From: Ulva prolifera
Taxonomy: Eukaryota; Chlorophyta; Ulvophyceae; Ulvales; Ulvaceae
Length of the DNA: 64,000 bases
Direction: 5' to 3'
Assembly: GCA_023078555.1 (NCBI GenBank)
Contig: CM041200.1
Coordinates: 7,866,807-7,930,806, forward strand
Part shown: positions 1 to 10,078 of the stretch, one piece after another
How positions within the stretch are numbered: position 1 is the first letter of the stretch
Layout of the letters: each line of letters begins with the position of its first letter
Translations under genes and position numbers: made by a program
Notes under the pieces: model-generated
The model's input: the letters and a program-made list of their open reading frames with translations, nothing else
What the model was told of the DNA's origin: nothing
Databases searched by the model: none

Positions 1-332
1 GACGAAGCCGCTGTTTTCCGCGAGCTCAGGGTTACGGACGAGCTCCCCGGCCTCATCCACAAACCCTACGTCGATCGTGCCTGAGACGACGTACACACTT
101 TCGTCGCCACGCGGGTGCACGTGCGGGAAGACGACGCCGCACGCGTCAAAATTGTACACCGCGAATCCGAAGCCGGTGGTGAGCGCGGCGAGGATAGGGT
201 TTGTTTGGAGGCCCGCCGGCTGCAGGGTGCCGCCCGGGAAGGGCACGCGGACGTCGAAGCCTAGGGTGTAGTCCTCGTCAGCGAACGTGCTGCGCACGTT
301 GCTCTCACCGAGAAAGTCGTTGTCGACAAACC
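1..332 (-). CDS. Germin/spherulin-like cupin, internal exon, runs off left edge
   Basis: Reading the minus strand from 332 down to 1 gives an open frame with no stop that leaves the window. It contains the cupin metal-binding motif PHVHPRGDE (H-x-H-x4-E), preceded by FAVYNFDACGVVF and followed by VYVVSGTIDVGFVDEAG, the usual order of germin- and spherulin-like cupin 1 domains. The first half reads as the typical lead-in (PFPGGTLQPAGLQTNPILAAL). Family members are secreted Mn-binding oxalate oxidase/SOD-like or storage proteins; the function here is not determined. A 3' splice site (TGCAG before GGTTTGTC, minus strand) fits an exon start at 332. The same frame also stays open up to an ATG at 420, but that N-terminus has no signal peptide, so an upstream exon is likely. 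The second His of the fold and the C-terminus lie outside the window. Confidence 0.75.
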
Positions 333-946
333 CTGCAGGCCCTGCAACAGGTCTGCCCTTTGGGGACTCTGAATTCGGTCCGAGTTGGTGACGCCGTCCT
401 CCGGAGACCGGTGTAAACATTTGGTTGCTCCGAAACAAGTCTGTTTGAATCTGATTTCAGATCTCGAGGGGCACAGCTGTACATGTGTGCCACATGCCCG
501 CGGCGCGGTGCAGCGAAAGTTCAATAAGTTGGCTGATCAGGGACCTGGGGACGTCGCCTATCCATATATATATAGCTACTGCCGGCGCTGAGATCTATAG
601 CCGATGCATGTCTATAGATACCACTGACCACTGACGGGCGCCGCACCTTGTTGAGCGGTGGGCATGCCAAAAAGTGTGGCGAGCAGGGCTCCGGCCATTG
701 CATCTCTCAGGCGGACTGCCATTGTTGTTGGCCTCTGCATGCATGAAACGATGTCACAGTTCCGTATCTGTGGTCTTTCTCAGCGTCACGAATGGCAATG
801 GCAGCACTGGAGGTCCCCCCAGACTCATGCGGCTCACCAGCGCCAGGGCTCTGAAATGGCACATGCATGTGAAATCAACTGCTCAAGTGGTGATCCCAGG
901 CCTGATCGTGAAGGCTCGCGATAGCGATGCTTGTTTGCCAGGCTGT

Positions 947-976
947 CTCTCACAAACTGTTAACAGTTTGTGAGAG
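947..976. repeat. 30-bp perfect palindrome
   Basis: Centred on GTTAAC, with 15-base arms (CTCTCACAAACTGTT and its complement). It is followed by a second perfect palindrome, TGAGACAATTGTCTCA, at 981-996. The arrangement suggests a miniature inverted-repeat element or a cruciform site rather than chance. Confidence 0.8.
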
Positions 977-2350
977 TTTGTGAGACAATTGTCTCATGTT
1001 ACCGGTTGACCACTGTAGCTGGGAGCCACTGCAGCTGCAGTCCTCGACGGCGTGGCTGCCCGAGTACGTACAGACATGTGCGGACAAGCCAGGACATGCC
1101 AGGACACAGGAACATTATCGTTGAGTTCCGGAAGACGTGCATGGATCCCGTGGTTACGTTCCATGGCTATTCGTGTGCACGGGGACATGTGGCAAGCTCG
1201 GCTCGGGAGACTTCGGAGGATCCCGAGGTGACTTCGGGACGTCCTCCGGGGACTCCGGAGCACTCCGGTCCGGAATGCAGAAGCGATATTGGGTATCTGG
1301 ACCCGCACGTCGCAGTCCTTCGAAGGCTCGGATCCGAGCCGCGCAGCGCACGAGCCGCGCAGCGCACTAGCCATGTATACCGAGTCGACGTACATGTGCA
1401 CGCGAGCGACGACGCAACTGCAGCAATTGCGCAAAGGCTTTGCAAAGCTTTGCCGAAGCGTCAGGGCGTGCACGATGGTGTCGAAACTATTGCCGGTGCA
1501 CGCCAGTCACACCATTTCAACGGTGGGGACGCGTCGCTGACGCATGTGGGTTCATGTCGTTCGAGAGATGCACGACACTAGTACTGATCGACGCGCTACG
1601 ATATTGACCGTTGAATATCCAGATCGCTCTTCTGTAAAACACCACCAACGGGTCAAACTGCTCAGGTTGCACCGCACTTCATGTCAGCGCTGACAAGCTA
1701 GCGAACAGGCAGCAGCATACACCAACAAACATCGCACAGAAGCACTCGGTGTCCCCACTGACAACGCTTGCCCCAAATGTTGCCTTCGTCTCTCCGATCT
1801 GCGAGGTGTCCGACCATGCATATGTGGGATTATCATATGGATCAAGGCCTCGAGCGTCACTCTAAGCAATCTCACACCACAACATATGGTATGTGTACAT
1901 TCTGACCACTCTCTCCTGCGCACAGTACCGACATGTGATTGTGATGTGGATTGCTAGTGGTACAATTGACGTCTCACATCAGTATTGCCACTGTCAGTGC
2001 CACAGTGCTCAACCCCAGCAGCACAGCACTGGCACCACTACTGTCAAGCACACCTGCAGCTACACCTCCACACAAACCACATTCGTCCTCCAGCTTTATC
2101 CTTGTAACACAGACACCACATTCATATGGCTGTGGCAGTCCAGCAGATGATGTCGCAGGCATAGACTTGCTTCTGCTGTTCTACTGTGCACTCCGATCGA
2201 GCTTTCTACTATTGCTCTGTTTACCAGTATATACCCATAATATTAATAGAGCTCACTGGCATCTTGCAAGGACCAGGGCCCATCTGGCTGTGGCAGTCAT
2301 GTCACTGGATAGCTCTGCAACACACTGCATATGATATATAGTGCATATGG

Positions 2351-2374
2351 CATGTGCCATATATATGGCACATG
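2351..2374. repeat. 24-bp perfect palindrome
   Basis: CATGTGCCATAT and its reverse complement meet with no spacer. It is embedded in AT-rich sequence with further ATATGG/CCATAT half-sites. It lies about 80 bp upstream of the TGGTATCAGAG string. Confidence 0.75.
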
Positions 2375-3232
2375 CACTGCACCTGGAAGTCAGTCTTAAT
2401 GTTGCATTGCGACCCTTGTCCTGCCCAGGCCGAGTCTAAGATGCCGGAGGTGGTATCAGAGTGACGTACCTAGACACCGTGCAGTGAATGTGTGTGAATA
2501 TCGGGTACCCGGTTGCTCTTGAATGTGGCCGACGGTACGTCGAGTGATCACGGGTGCGGTGGAGCCGGTGGTCACGGTGGCAGTGCCTCGGAAATTAAAT
2601 TGATCAATTGAAGCTTGAGCAAGCCTGCCACAGAAGAGAAGCAAGGTAGCAACGTGCGCAGAGTGGTGACAGCCAGAAACGACGTCCGCTCGTATCAATA
2701 TTAATGCGGTGGGCGTGAACAACGAAGACCCTCTGGGCTCGAATATATGTGCACGCCGGATGTGGAGAGATTCCCATACGAGATTGAGATCTGAAGCACG
2801 TGCTTACATAACATATATGTGTAGTGCGTAGGAGCCAGCACGCTGCAGCTTGCCGGCAGCCCTCGAGGGATTCCGAGATGGTCGGCGCGAAGATCACAGA
2901 ATTGTCTTCGAATCTGTGATGCCAAAGCCTCTGATGGTCCGACCGACGCATCAAACGATGCATTCGATCGATGTACCTAGGTGACCAGTGGGGTTTTGGG
3001 GCGCGGCCGCGCGCGGCATCGGGAGATTCTATAAGAACAAAGGCGGAGAGGCCGGTAGCACCGCTAGGGCAGCGCACAACTGCTGTGTGTTCAAGCTTCC
3101 CGCACGATGCAGCCCGTCATGTGCAAATACAGCGTCATCACCCGTATTTTTACACACCAAAGTGGTCACCGCGTGCACGCCACCCTCCGAGGTGACCCTC
3201 GCTAGCGTGCGGGCACGTCCAAACTCCATGTA

Positions 3233-3603
3233 TGTAAAGACTGTTAAGTCAAGAGACATAGAAGAGAGATCTGTCGTCTACCCTTTAAGGTCCAGCTGCT
3301 TATATACTATAAGACAGCCTGTGTACGACACCTGCCACAGTGTGCTGAGCTCAGCCCACTGTTCCCCGTACACACCAGAGTCTTCCATCGCGTAAGCCAT
3401 GCTTGGCTGACATAAGCACTCCTTCTAGATAGCTCTAGACTCGTGCTTCTAGATGGCCCGTCCTGCTGACGCAAGACGGTCTGGCGACCACTGTTGACAG
3501 TGCCCCGTGCTGTCAGCCACAAGCTTGTAGGCTGACGGGACATTCCGGAGGCTTCCAGAATATTCTATGTCATGCATATCTATGCATGTGACGTATCGTC
3601 ACA
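3233..3603 (-). repeat. 3' LTR of the gypsy element
   Basis: 371 bp, with the same sequence as 8194-8564 on reading. The ends are TGT...ACA. It holds the element's polyadenylation region on the minus strand. The inner border lies directly next to the polypurine tract at about 3604-3613. Confidence 0.97.
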
Positions 3604-3613
3604 GTACTCCCCC
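3604..3613 (-). other. Polypurine tract of the gypsy element
   Basis: The minus strand reads CGGGGGAGTAC directly against the 3' LTR. This purine-rich run is the expected primer site for plus-strand DNA synthesis. It lies immediately downstream of the pol stop codon region. Confidence 0.7.
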
Positions 3614-3614
3614 G

Positions 3615-6600
3615 TTAGGCTTGCTTGCCCTCAAGCAACTTAGACAGTTCGTCCAATCCTAACGGAAAAGCGTCATCGGGAGGCGTCTCAGCGCGGCTAC
3701 GCCAGAACTCCCGTATGTGCGACTCGCACTCGTGCATCAGCATGGCGTCATGCCAGCCGTATCCACCTCCGACCCAGTGCACCTTGTACTGTCGTCGTGG
3801 AGCGTCTCTGGTCTCAGAGATGTAATCCACTGCCCACTGCAGCTCATCTTCCGAGACCTCGGGGATGACTGGTGGCTGATAAGTCCCATCGCTGTGGAAT
3901 CTTTTCAGTGACGACACATGAAACACGTTGTGCTTCCTGTGCAAGGGTGCAGGCAAATGCACACGGTAACTGAGCCTGTGCGTGCCTATGACCTCCGTGA
4001 TTCGGAACGGTCCGAGCCACCGCGGCGCGAGCTTAAGCTTAAGCCCCTTCTCTATGCGGAAATGCTTGATGTTGATCAGTACTTGACCTCCCACCTCAAG
4101 CGGCTCTGCTGGCCTCCTTCGGCGGTCAGCCGAGGCCTTCTGTCTAGCCTGAGCTGCCGCTATGCAAGTCTTTGCATGCTGCAATTGCTCTGACCACTTA
4201 CCAACGAAGCTGTTCACCGCTGGATTTGCCTTTCGCAGATACAGAGCGTCAGGCGTGTCCGGATTCTGTCCGTAGTTCAGCATGAACGGCGTGTTGCCGA
4301 TCGTGCTGTTGAATGCATTGTTCATCGCAAATTCAGCGACTGGCAATAGCGCGTCCCAGTTCGTCTGGGTGCCATTCACAAAGTGCCGCAAGGTATCTTC
4401 TAAGATCCCATTAGCATTCTCTGTCTGGCCATCCGATTGCGGATGATGACTGGATGTCTTATTGTGCTCGATGCCGAAGTGTTCACACATCAGCTGCCAG
4501 AATTCACTCTGGACTCGCACGTCTCGATCGGATACAATGTCGCTTGGTATACCATGCAGCTTCCAGACATGTTCCTCGAACAGCTGGACAAGCCCACAAG
4601 ACGTGACTGTCTTTGTGGATGGCGCCAAGTGAACCATCTTAGACAGACGGTCGACGAAGACCACGATCGTATCATGACCTTTCTGCGTACGCGGCAGGTC
4701 AGTGATTAGGTCCATGGACACAGATTCCCATCTGCGACTCGGGACAGGCAAGGGACTCAGCAAGCCTTGCGGCTTTTGAGTCGATGCTTTCACTCGCTGG
4801 CAAGAATCACAATTCTTGATGAATGCAGCAACGTCTTTGCTGACACATTCCCAGTGAAACACCTCTCGGACCTTGCGTGCCGTGCGTGCAATGCCATAGT
4901 GGCCACAGTGCGGTGGCGAGTGCATTGCGTCTACGCACTCACTCCGTAATGTATCTACATTCGGAATGTATAACTGGTCTTTCTTAGTCCAGTATAGCCC
5001 ATCGTCTTTCCGCACAAGGTCCAGCTTATCAAAGCGTGGCTTGTTGTCACGCTGCATAGCCTCGTAGCCCTGTTGGCAACGGGCGAAGAGATCTTTGACT
5101 AAATAGCCTTTGATCGTTTGAGCTACGCCATGACCCATATCTGTTACTGCGTTCATATGCACACGACGACCGTCACCCCCCCGTTGCGAAGTGTGCGACC
5201 CGCACACAACATCCGTAAAGTAGGAACAGGTGGCGCCGCGAGCATTGAAAGTCGTAGCGGGATCCAAGCTTTGGATATAGCGGCCACCGACTTGTAGCAG
5301 AGCAAAGTGGGCTGGCGAGCGTGACAGCGGATCCGCGACGTTCGTAGCACCAGGTCTGTATTTCCACACATAATCGTACGCAGAAGACTCATACAACCAG
5401 CGTGCACGACGTTTTAGCGTATGCGGATTGGTCGACGTATCTACGTACGTGTTGGGCTGGTGATCGGTCTCGATCGTAAATGGCTCTGAAGTGCCCTCCA
5501 GGTAACACCGCCACTCGCGCAAAGCATACACTACCGCCAGCATTTCAATGTCTGACGCGCTGTAACCTGCTTCGGCACCAGTAAGCTTCTTAGAATAGAA
5601 CGCGATGGGGTGTCGCTGCTGGAGTAGTGCACCGCCCACTGCCGGTGCAGCCGAACATGCGTCGACTACGACTGTAAAAGGCTTAGAGAAATCAGGCAGT
5701 GCTAGGACAGGTGCTGACACCAACGCAGCTTTCAGAGCAGCGAAGGCGTCTGCGCATCGCTGTGTCCATGTGCCTTTGAATGACGTCTCGACTTGGCGTG
5801 CCTCCTCTGTTGAGAGCTTGCCCCATTGCAGAAGGCGTCCCTTCCGATCGCTAGCGTCTATGCCCTTTAACAGATCAGTCAGTGGGCACGCTATGCGTGC
5901 GTATCCGCGGATGTACCGTCGGAAGTAGTTGGCCAGTCCTAAGAAGCTGCGCACTTCATATACAGAGCGAGGTGGGGGCCAGTCCGTTACAACAGACACC
6001 TTCGCCGGATCAGGCTTGATCCCCTCTGAGGACAGTATGTGGCCCAGGAAACGTAGTTCCTGCTTAAAGAACTCACTCTTTGTGAGCCGGGCTTTGTAGT
6101 TGTGTTTGCGCAGAACACCTAGTACTATCCGGATGTGTTCCATGTGCTCCTCTTCGGTTTTCGAATATATGAGGATATCGTCTAGATATACGCACACAAA
6201 TTTATTCAGCTGTTTGCAAAAGATTCTGTTCATTTCGGCTTGAAAGACAGCTGGCGCATTACAGAGCCCGAATGGCAATACTCGCCATTCAAATTTCCCG
6301 ATGTGTGTGTTGAAGGCCGTCTTTTCCCAATCTTTGGGATGCAGACCAATCTGATGGTACCCGCTGGTCAGGTCAATGGACGAAAAGCATTTCGCTCCAC
6401 CCAGGTTATCCAGAAGGTCCTCCACACGAGGCATGGGATACTTATTCTTATGTGTGAGTTTGTTCAGCTCGCGATAGTCGATGCACATACGCAGAGTGCC
6501 ATCAGGCGTCGGGGCGAACAACACCGGGGCTCCGTAAGCCGAGGATGAGGGGACTATGCGCCCTGTATCCAACAGGCCTTGCACCTGGGACTCCACCTCC

Positions 6601-7538
6601 TTTCGCTCGCTAATAGATAGACGAAACGCAGGTCTGTTCGGTGCAGCGGCCCCGCTGCTCAGGCGCAAGCCTTCCGGTGTACCCGGTTGCCAGTCTCTGA
6701 CAACGGGATCCTCAAACACATCTTTAAATTCAGCTAGTACTTGCTGCACCTGTTCCCGCTGGTCAAAACCAGCGTCTTTGGCCTCACGTAGGATGACCAG
6801 GAACGGCGACGCACAACCTTGCTTGGGCCGTGAGAGCAATCGCTTTGCTTGTACTGCTGAAAGAATGACTGCAGCCGGAGGAGATTCTCCAGGCTGGCTG
6901 CGCGCAGGACTCGCTGTTCGTGCATCGGCAGCTGGAAACAGTCTCTGGTTTTTACGTCTAAGCCACAGACTCGGTGGCGAATAGCGCGGACCTGGCTCGT
7001 GTGAGCCAAAGTCGATAACAGCACCCTCGCGCTTATGCCAATCATCTCCAAGGATTATGTCGAATCCTGGTGCCATGTCAATGACATGCAAACGTACAGT
7101 CTCTGTGTATGATTGCAATGAAAGGCGCGCTGTAACGAGGCCGGTTGTTACGCTCTGTGTACCGTCTGCTAGGATAACAGGAATTTTAGAGCGGTCGACT
7201 GCAAGTCGCTGTCGCTGTGCAAACGATTTGCTGATAAAGCTGAACTTTGCGCCTGTGTCGCCGAGCACTGTGCAAGGTGCACCAGCCAGCGCGGCTGAAA
7301 ACACGAACGTCAGGTCGCTGCTAGACGCCGTAGGAATTCGCAAGTTCTGTACGGGATCGGGTAATGTATCTGCTGTGTGCACACCAACAGGGAACGCAGG
7401 CGGGTCGTAAAATACCACAGTATTATGTACGGCATCGTCAGTACACTGCTGCACTGTGCAAAGCTGTTGCATCCCTTTCGTTAATGCCGTGGCTGCATGC
7501 CACTGAAATGCAAAAGCGTGCGCGCTTCGTTGACCCAT
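3615..7538 (-). CDS. pol: Pol polyprotein (PR-RT-RH-INT-chromodomain), 1307 aa
   Basis: The single uninterrupted ORF encodes all enzymes for reverse transcription and integration. In order: aspartic protease with DTGA at 94-97; reverse transcriptase about 300-500 with Asp389 (FSSIDL) and YLDD at 451-454; RNase H about 618-740 with Asp626, Glu665, Asp692 and Asp736; integrase zinc finger of HHCC type about 871-913 (ending CDSC); integrase core with Asp943, Asp1004 and Glu1040 (D-60-D-35-E); and a C-terminal chromodomain about 1232-1280 (YKVHWVGGG). All catalytic residues are present, so the enzyme set looks functional. The ATG at 7538 lies inside the gag-like ORF in the -1 frame (58-nt overlap). 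No obvious slippery heptamer was seen, so how pol is expressed is unclear. No CCHC zinc knuckle precedes the protease. Confidence 0.95.
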   Translation of the reverse strand: MGQRSAHAFAFQWHAATALTKGMQQLCTVQQCTDDAVHNTVVFYDPPAFPVGVHTADTLPDPVQNLRIPTASSSDLTFVFSAALAGAPCTVLGDTGAKFSFISKSFAQRQRLAVDRSKIPVILADGTQSVTTGLVTARLSLQSYTETVRLHVIDMAPGFDIILGDDWHKREGAVIDFGSHEPGPRYSPPSLWLRRKNQRLFPAADARTASPARSQPGESPPAAVILSAVQAKRLLSRPKQGCASPFLVILREAKDAGFDQREQVQQVLAEFKDVFEDPVVRDWQPGTPEGLRLSSGAAAPNRPAFRLSISERKEVESQVQGLLDTGRIVPSSSAYGAPVLFAPTPDGTLRMCIDYRELNKLTHKNKYPMPRVEDLLDNLGGAKCFSSIDLTSGYHQIGLHPKDWEKTAFNTHIGKFEWRVLPFGLCNAPAVFQAEMNRIFCKQLNKFVCVYLDDILIYSKTEEEHMEHIRIVLGVLRKHNYKARLTKSEFFKQELRFLGHILSSEGIKPDPAKVSVVTDWPPPRSVYEVRSFLGLANYFRRYIRGYARIACPLTDLLKGIDASDRKGRLLQWGKLSTEEARQVETSFKGTWTQRCADAFAALKAALVSAPVLALPDFSKPFTVVVDACSAAPAVGGALLQQRHPIAFYSKKLTGAEAGYSASDIEMLAVVYALREWRCYLEGTSEPFTIETDHQPNTYVDTSTNPHTLKRRARWLYESSAYDYVWKYRPGATNVADPLSRSPAHFALLQVGGRYIQSLDPATTFNARGATCSYFTDVVCGSHTSQRGGDGRRVHMNAVTDMGHGVAQTIKGYLVKDLFARCQQGYEAMQRDNKPRFDKLDLVRKDDGLYWTKKDQLYIPNVDTLRSECVDAMHSPPHCGHYGIARTARKVREVFHWECVSKDVAAFIKNCDSCQRVKASTQKPQGLLSPLPVPSRRWESVSMDLITDLPRTQKGHDTIVVFVDRLSKMVHLAPSTKTVTSCGLVQLFEEHVWKLHGIPSDIVSDRDVRVQSEFWQLMCEHFGIEHNKTSSHHPQSDGQTENANGILEDTLRHFVNGTQTNWDALLPVAEFAMNNAFNSTIGNTPFMLNYGQNPDTPDALYLRKANPAVNSFVGKWSEQLQHAKTCIAAAQARQKASADRRRRPAEPLEVGGQVLINIKHFRIEKGLKLKLAPRWLGPFRITEVIGTHRLSYRVHLPAPLHRKHNVFHVSSLKRFHSDGTYQPPVIPEVSEDELQWAVDYISETRDAPRRQYKVHWVGGGYGWHDAMLMHECESHIREFWRSRAETPPDDAFPLGLDELSKLLEGKQA

Positions 7539-8122
7539 TCGATCAGAGACAGATAATAACTCGGATCAATGTGCATCGCTTTCGGATCGCTACTGCCCGA
7601 AAATGGAGGCAGTTGTACGTCGCGCGTAGTCAACTTGCTAGTCGATGCATCGCTCTGCATAGGCATGGCGTTCTCGGCAGGCATTTGATGCGGAGTAGAT
7701 GGCACCTGGGCGAATCTTGAAAACCATTGGTCCATCATGTGCGCCACCATGTTGAGTGTCGCTGGGTCGAGACGAGGACTCGAAGCGGGCGGCGGCTGCT
7801 CGCAAGCGGGAGCCTGCTCGCCCAATGTCGTAGCCGGTGTAGGGCTTGGAACAGTTGGCGGCTCCGTGCGGTCAGCAGTAGCTTCAGGTTCGTTGACCTG
7901 AAGTGCCCCGACAGCCGCTGTGGCATGTCGAACGTCCGTGTTAGACGGGGCTGGTGGTACAGACTCGGTTGTTGTCGGCTGGGCACTGCCCGCTCCGGTA
8001 CCAACACCGTCCCCCTGTTGGCTAACAGGAAGGTCACTCATAGTGACGTCTGTGTCCATCGTAGGCTCAGCAGCTTGCTGCTGCTGCTGCTGTTTACGCT
8101 GTGGACGACTTGAGCCGGCCAT
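7481..8122 (-). CDS. gag: Truncated Gag-like ORF, 213 aa
   Basis: This is the first ORF after the 5' LTR. The N-terminal half is low-complexity, with a Gln run encoded by CAG repeats and then Pro/Thr-rich sequence. Residues about 165-205 (VQLPPFSGSSDPKA..DPSYYLSLIEWVNEAR) match the start of the retrotransposon gag capsid-like domain (typical LPPF.G). The ORF then stops at 7481, before the rest of the capsid domain and the CCHC nucleocapsid finger, which are found neither here nor in pol. A deletion joining gag to the region before the protease, which would also create the frame change, is the simplest explanation. A natural two-ORF layout is the alternative. Confidence 0.8.
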   Translation of the reverse strand: MAGSSRPQRKQQQQQQAAEPTMDTDVTMSDLPVSQQGDGVGTGAGSAQPTTTESVPPAPSNTDVRHATAAVGALQVNEPEATADRTEPPTVPSPTPATTLGEQAPACEQPPPASSPRLDPATLNMVAHMMDQWFSRFAQVPSTPHQMPAENAMPMQSDASTSKLTTRDVQLPPFSGSSDPKAMHIDPSYYLSLIEWVNEARTLLHFSGMQPRH

Positions 8123-8169
8123 ACTGTTAACTATTCGGAGAAGTTCAGAGTGGAAGCGTATAGGGGGTA

Positions 8170-8193
8170 GGTTCGGGAGCTCACCGATACCAC
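8170..8193 (-). other. Candidate primer-binding site
   Basis: On the minus strand the bases after the 5' LTR read G, then TGGTATCGGTGAGC. The initial TGG is the complement of tRNA CCA, and TGGTATC matches the first seven bases of the classic initiator-Met primer site, but the following bases differ. The primer tRNA is therefore not assigned. Confidence 0.5.
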
Positions 8194-8564
8194 TGTAAAG
8201 ACTGTTAAGTCAAGAGACATAGAAGAGAGATCTGTCGTCTACCCTTTAAGGTCCAGCTGCTTATATACTATAAGACAGCCTGTGTACGACACCTGCCACA
8301 GTGTGCTGAGCTCAGCCCACTGTTCCCCGTACACACCAGAGTCTTCCATCGCGTAAGCCATGCTTGGCTGACATAAGCACTCCTTCTAGATAGCTCTAGA
8401 CTCGTGCTTCTAGATGGCCCGTCCTGCTGACGCAAGACGGTCTGGCGACCACTGTTGACAGTGCCCCGTGCTGTCAGCCACAAGCTTGTAGGCTGACGGG
8501 ACATTCCGGAGGCTTCCAGAATATTCTATGTCATGCATATCTATGCATGTGACGTATCGTCACA
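8194..8564 (-). repeat. 5' LTR of the gypsy element
   Basis: 371 bp, matching the copy at 3233-3603 with no difference seen. By family analogy it carries the element promoter on the minus strand; ATATA-type sequence (TATAAGCAGC on the minus strand) lies near 8255-8275. It is flanked on its outer side by the ATGTA duplication at 8565-8569. Confidence 0.96.
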
Positions 8565-9116
8565 ATGTACAAGCATCAGAACAGCAGCAAAAGCACCAAA
8601 TACGCTCATGAGCGTATTATGCATGCATCTCCGGGCAGCCTGATAGTGGCTTCGAATCCGACGTGCTTGCAGATACCATGGTTCATTCGACATGTCCTGC
8701 GTTGGCGGACCTGACCATGTAGGTGGACGTTCGAGACTTACGTCTGGAATCTCAGACCTTTGCACATTCTGTATCTTATGTTAAGATTCTGTGGACTTTC
8801 AATTCGCGCAGGGGCGCTGTCGCGGCTTGTCTAGAGATCTCGGTGTGAGCATGTTAAAAAATCACTCGAGCGTTCTATTCTCGCTGAGGAACAACGTGCA
8901 ACCTGCAGAATATACCGGCATAAACAACTTGCCTGTTAGAAGATGATGTTGAACCAAGCATATCGGTGTCACGCCCAGGCCACTCGAAAGGAAGGCCACT
9001 CTGGACTTACGCTGGTCCCGTGATCCTATGCCCCACCCACTCAACGCGACACAAGTAGCCGCGACCTGACTGTGCAAGGCGGGTGTCGAACTACCGACCT
9101 CCCGAACCCACCTTTT

Positions 9117-9199
9117 TGTGGCAATCCAGTGATATGGCCGCTGTACCACGGACGTGCAAGGATCCAGCGGTATAGCGGCAATATCACTGGAGTGCCACA
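9117..9199. repeat. MITE-like inverted repeat, copy 1
   Basis: The left arm TGTGGCAATCCAGTGATATG and the right arm are near-perfect inverted copies of about 30 bp, separated by about 20 bp. The same arms occur in the shorter element at 12173-12219. No coding capacity. Confidence 0.75.
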
Positions 9200-10050
9200 G
9201 GAAGTCTGCCAAAGCGAAGCAGTGTGCGGGGCTGCTTGGAGCATACGCTGCCAAAATGGCTGCAAGCTAGACAGCCACAGAAATTGGATATACTAGGCTA
9301 GGAAAGGACCCCAGGATTACTGGTGTCACCTGTTGCAGTTGCAAGTACCAGCTGAACTGTAAATATCTGTTCTGCTACATTAGACTAGAACGGACTGTTG
9401 ACATCGATCACATAGTAAGCTTGCTGGAAACTGGGATCTAGATTCTATCGTTTTCGCAAAATGTGGCATTGGTGTCTGTGTAACTGTTGTGTGCAAGGCA
9501 TGACCAGGCACCCTCGCGCCAACGCTTATCACACTTCATCGCTGTCTTGGGCCCTGTTAATGGGATCGCTGCTATCTCTCTCTGGCGGTTACAGGATGGG
9601 TTATGGACAGTGCAGTTGTATCGCTGTGCAGCATGCGCATATGCAAGCTGGTCGGCTGATGCGTCGACGCCGGGTGAACTGGCAGACGCGTTCAACAAAA
9701 GTAAAATTATTGTTGGGAGGTGCTGTTAAGATACGACGTCCTTCTGAGAACTGCAGCCGCTCAACTGTCAGGCGACGCCACAGCGGCACCAGATCTAGAA
9801 CGCATCACTGGCAAATGTCCGCAGCGAAGGCAGCGAATCGCAAGACAACAACACGTGAGGCTTCTTCGCGCTTCTGCTGCTGTTCTGATGCTCGTACATG
9901 GACTTTGGACGTGACCGCACGCTAGCGCGGGTGGCGTGCACGTGGTGAGTCAGGGCTCTACATCCCGATCGGTTTCCCGACGAAAAAATGGAAAAAGGCA
10001 AAAAAACCGACGGCGAGCGAAGAAAGTCGTCGGTTTCCCCCGAAAAGCCA

Positions 10051-10078
10051 GGGGGGGGGGGGGGGGGGGGGGGGGGGG
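10051..10078. repeat. 28-base G homopolymer
   Basis: An uninterrupted run of G flanked by CCA and CGGCGGG. It is one of seven G or C tracts of 15 or more bases in the window. Its exact length may be an assembly estimate. Confidence 0.9.

Larger units (their letters stand above)
333..3232. other. Intergenic spacer with palindromes, no recognised gene
   Basis: No supported coding region. Several ORFs up to about 200 codons occur on both strands, but they overlap each other and show no domain. The stretch holds a 30-bp perfect palindrome (947-976), a 16-bp palindrome right after it (981-996), a 24-bp palindrome (2351-2374), a 16-bp direct repeat GAGCCGCGCAGCGCAC near 1337-1368, and an LTR primer-binding-site-like string TGGTATCAGAG at 2451 on the plus strand. 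Confidence 0.5.
3233..8564 (-). mobile_element. Ty3/gypsy chromovirus LTR retrotransposon, complete ends
   Basis: Two direct 371-bp LTRs (3233-3603 and 8194-8564) begin TGTAAAG and end GTCACA on the plus strand. They are flanked by a 5-bp target-site duplication ATGTA (3228-3232 and 8565-8569). I saw no difference between the LTRs on reading, which implies a recent insertion. The element is transcribed on the minus strand: 5' LTR 8564-8194, primer-binding region, gag-like ORF, pol ORF, polypurine tract, 3' LTR. Pol has the order protease, reverse transcriptase, RNase H, integrase, chromodomain, which defines the Ty3/gypsy chromovirus branch. The total length of 5332 bp is at the short end for such elements because gag is cut down. 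Confidence 0.97.

Noticed and set aside
970-1581. 203-codon plus-strand ORF
   Set aside because: No domain, overlapped by antisense ORFs of similar size, begins inside a palindrome; looks like a GC-rich chance ORF.
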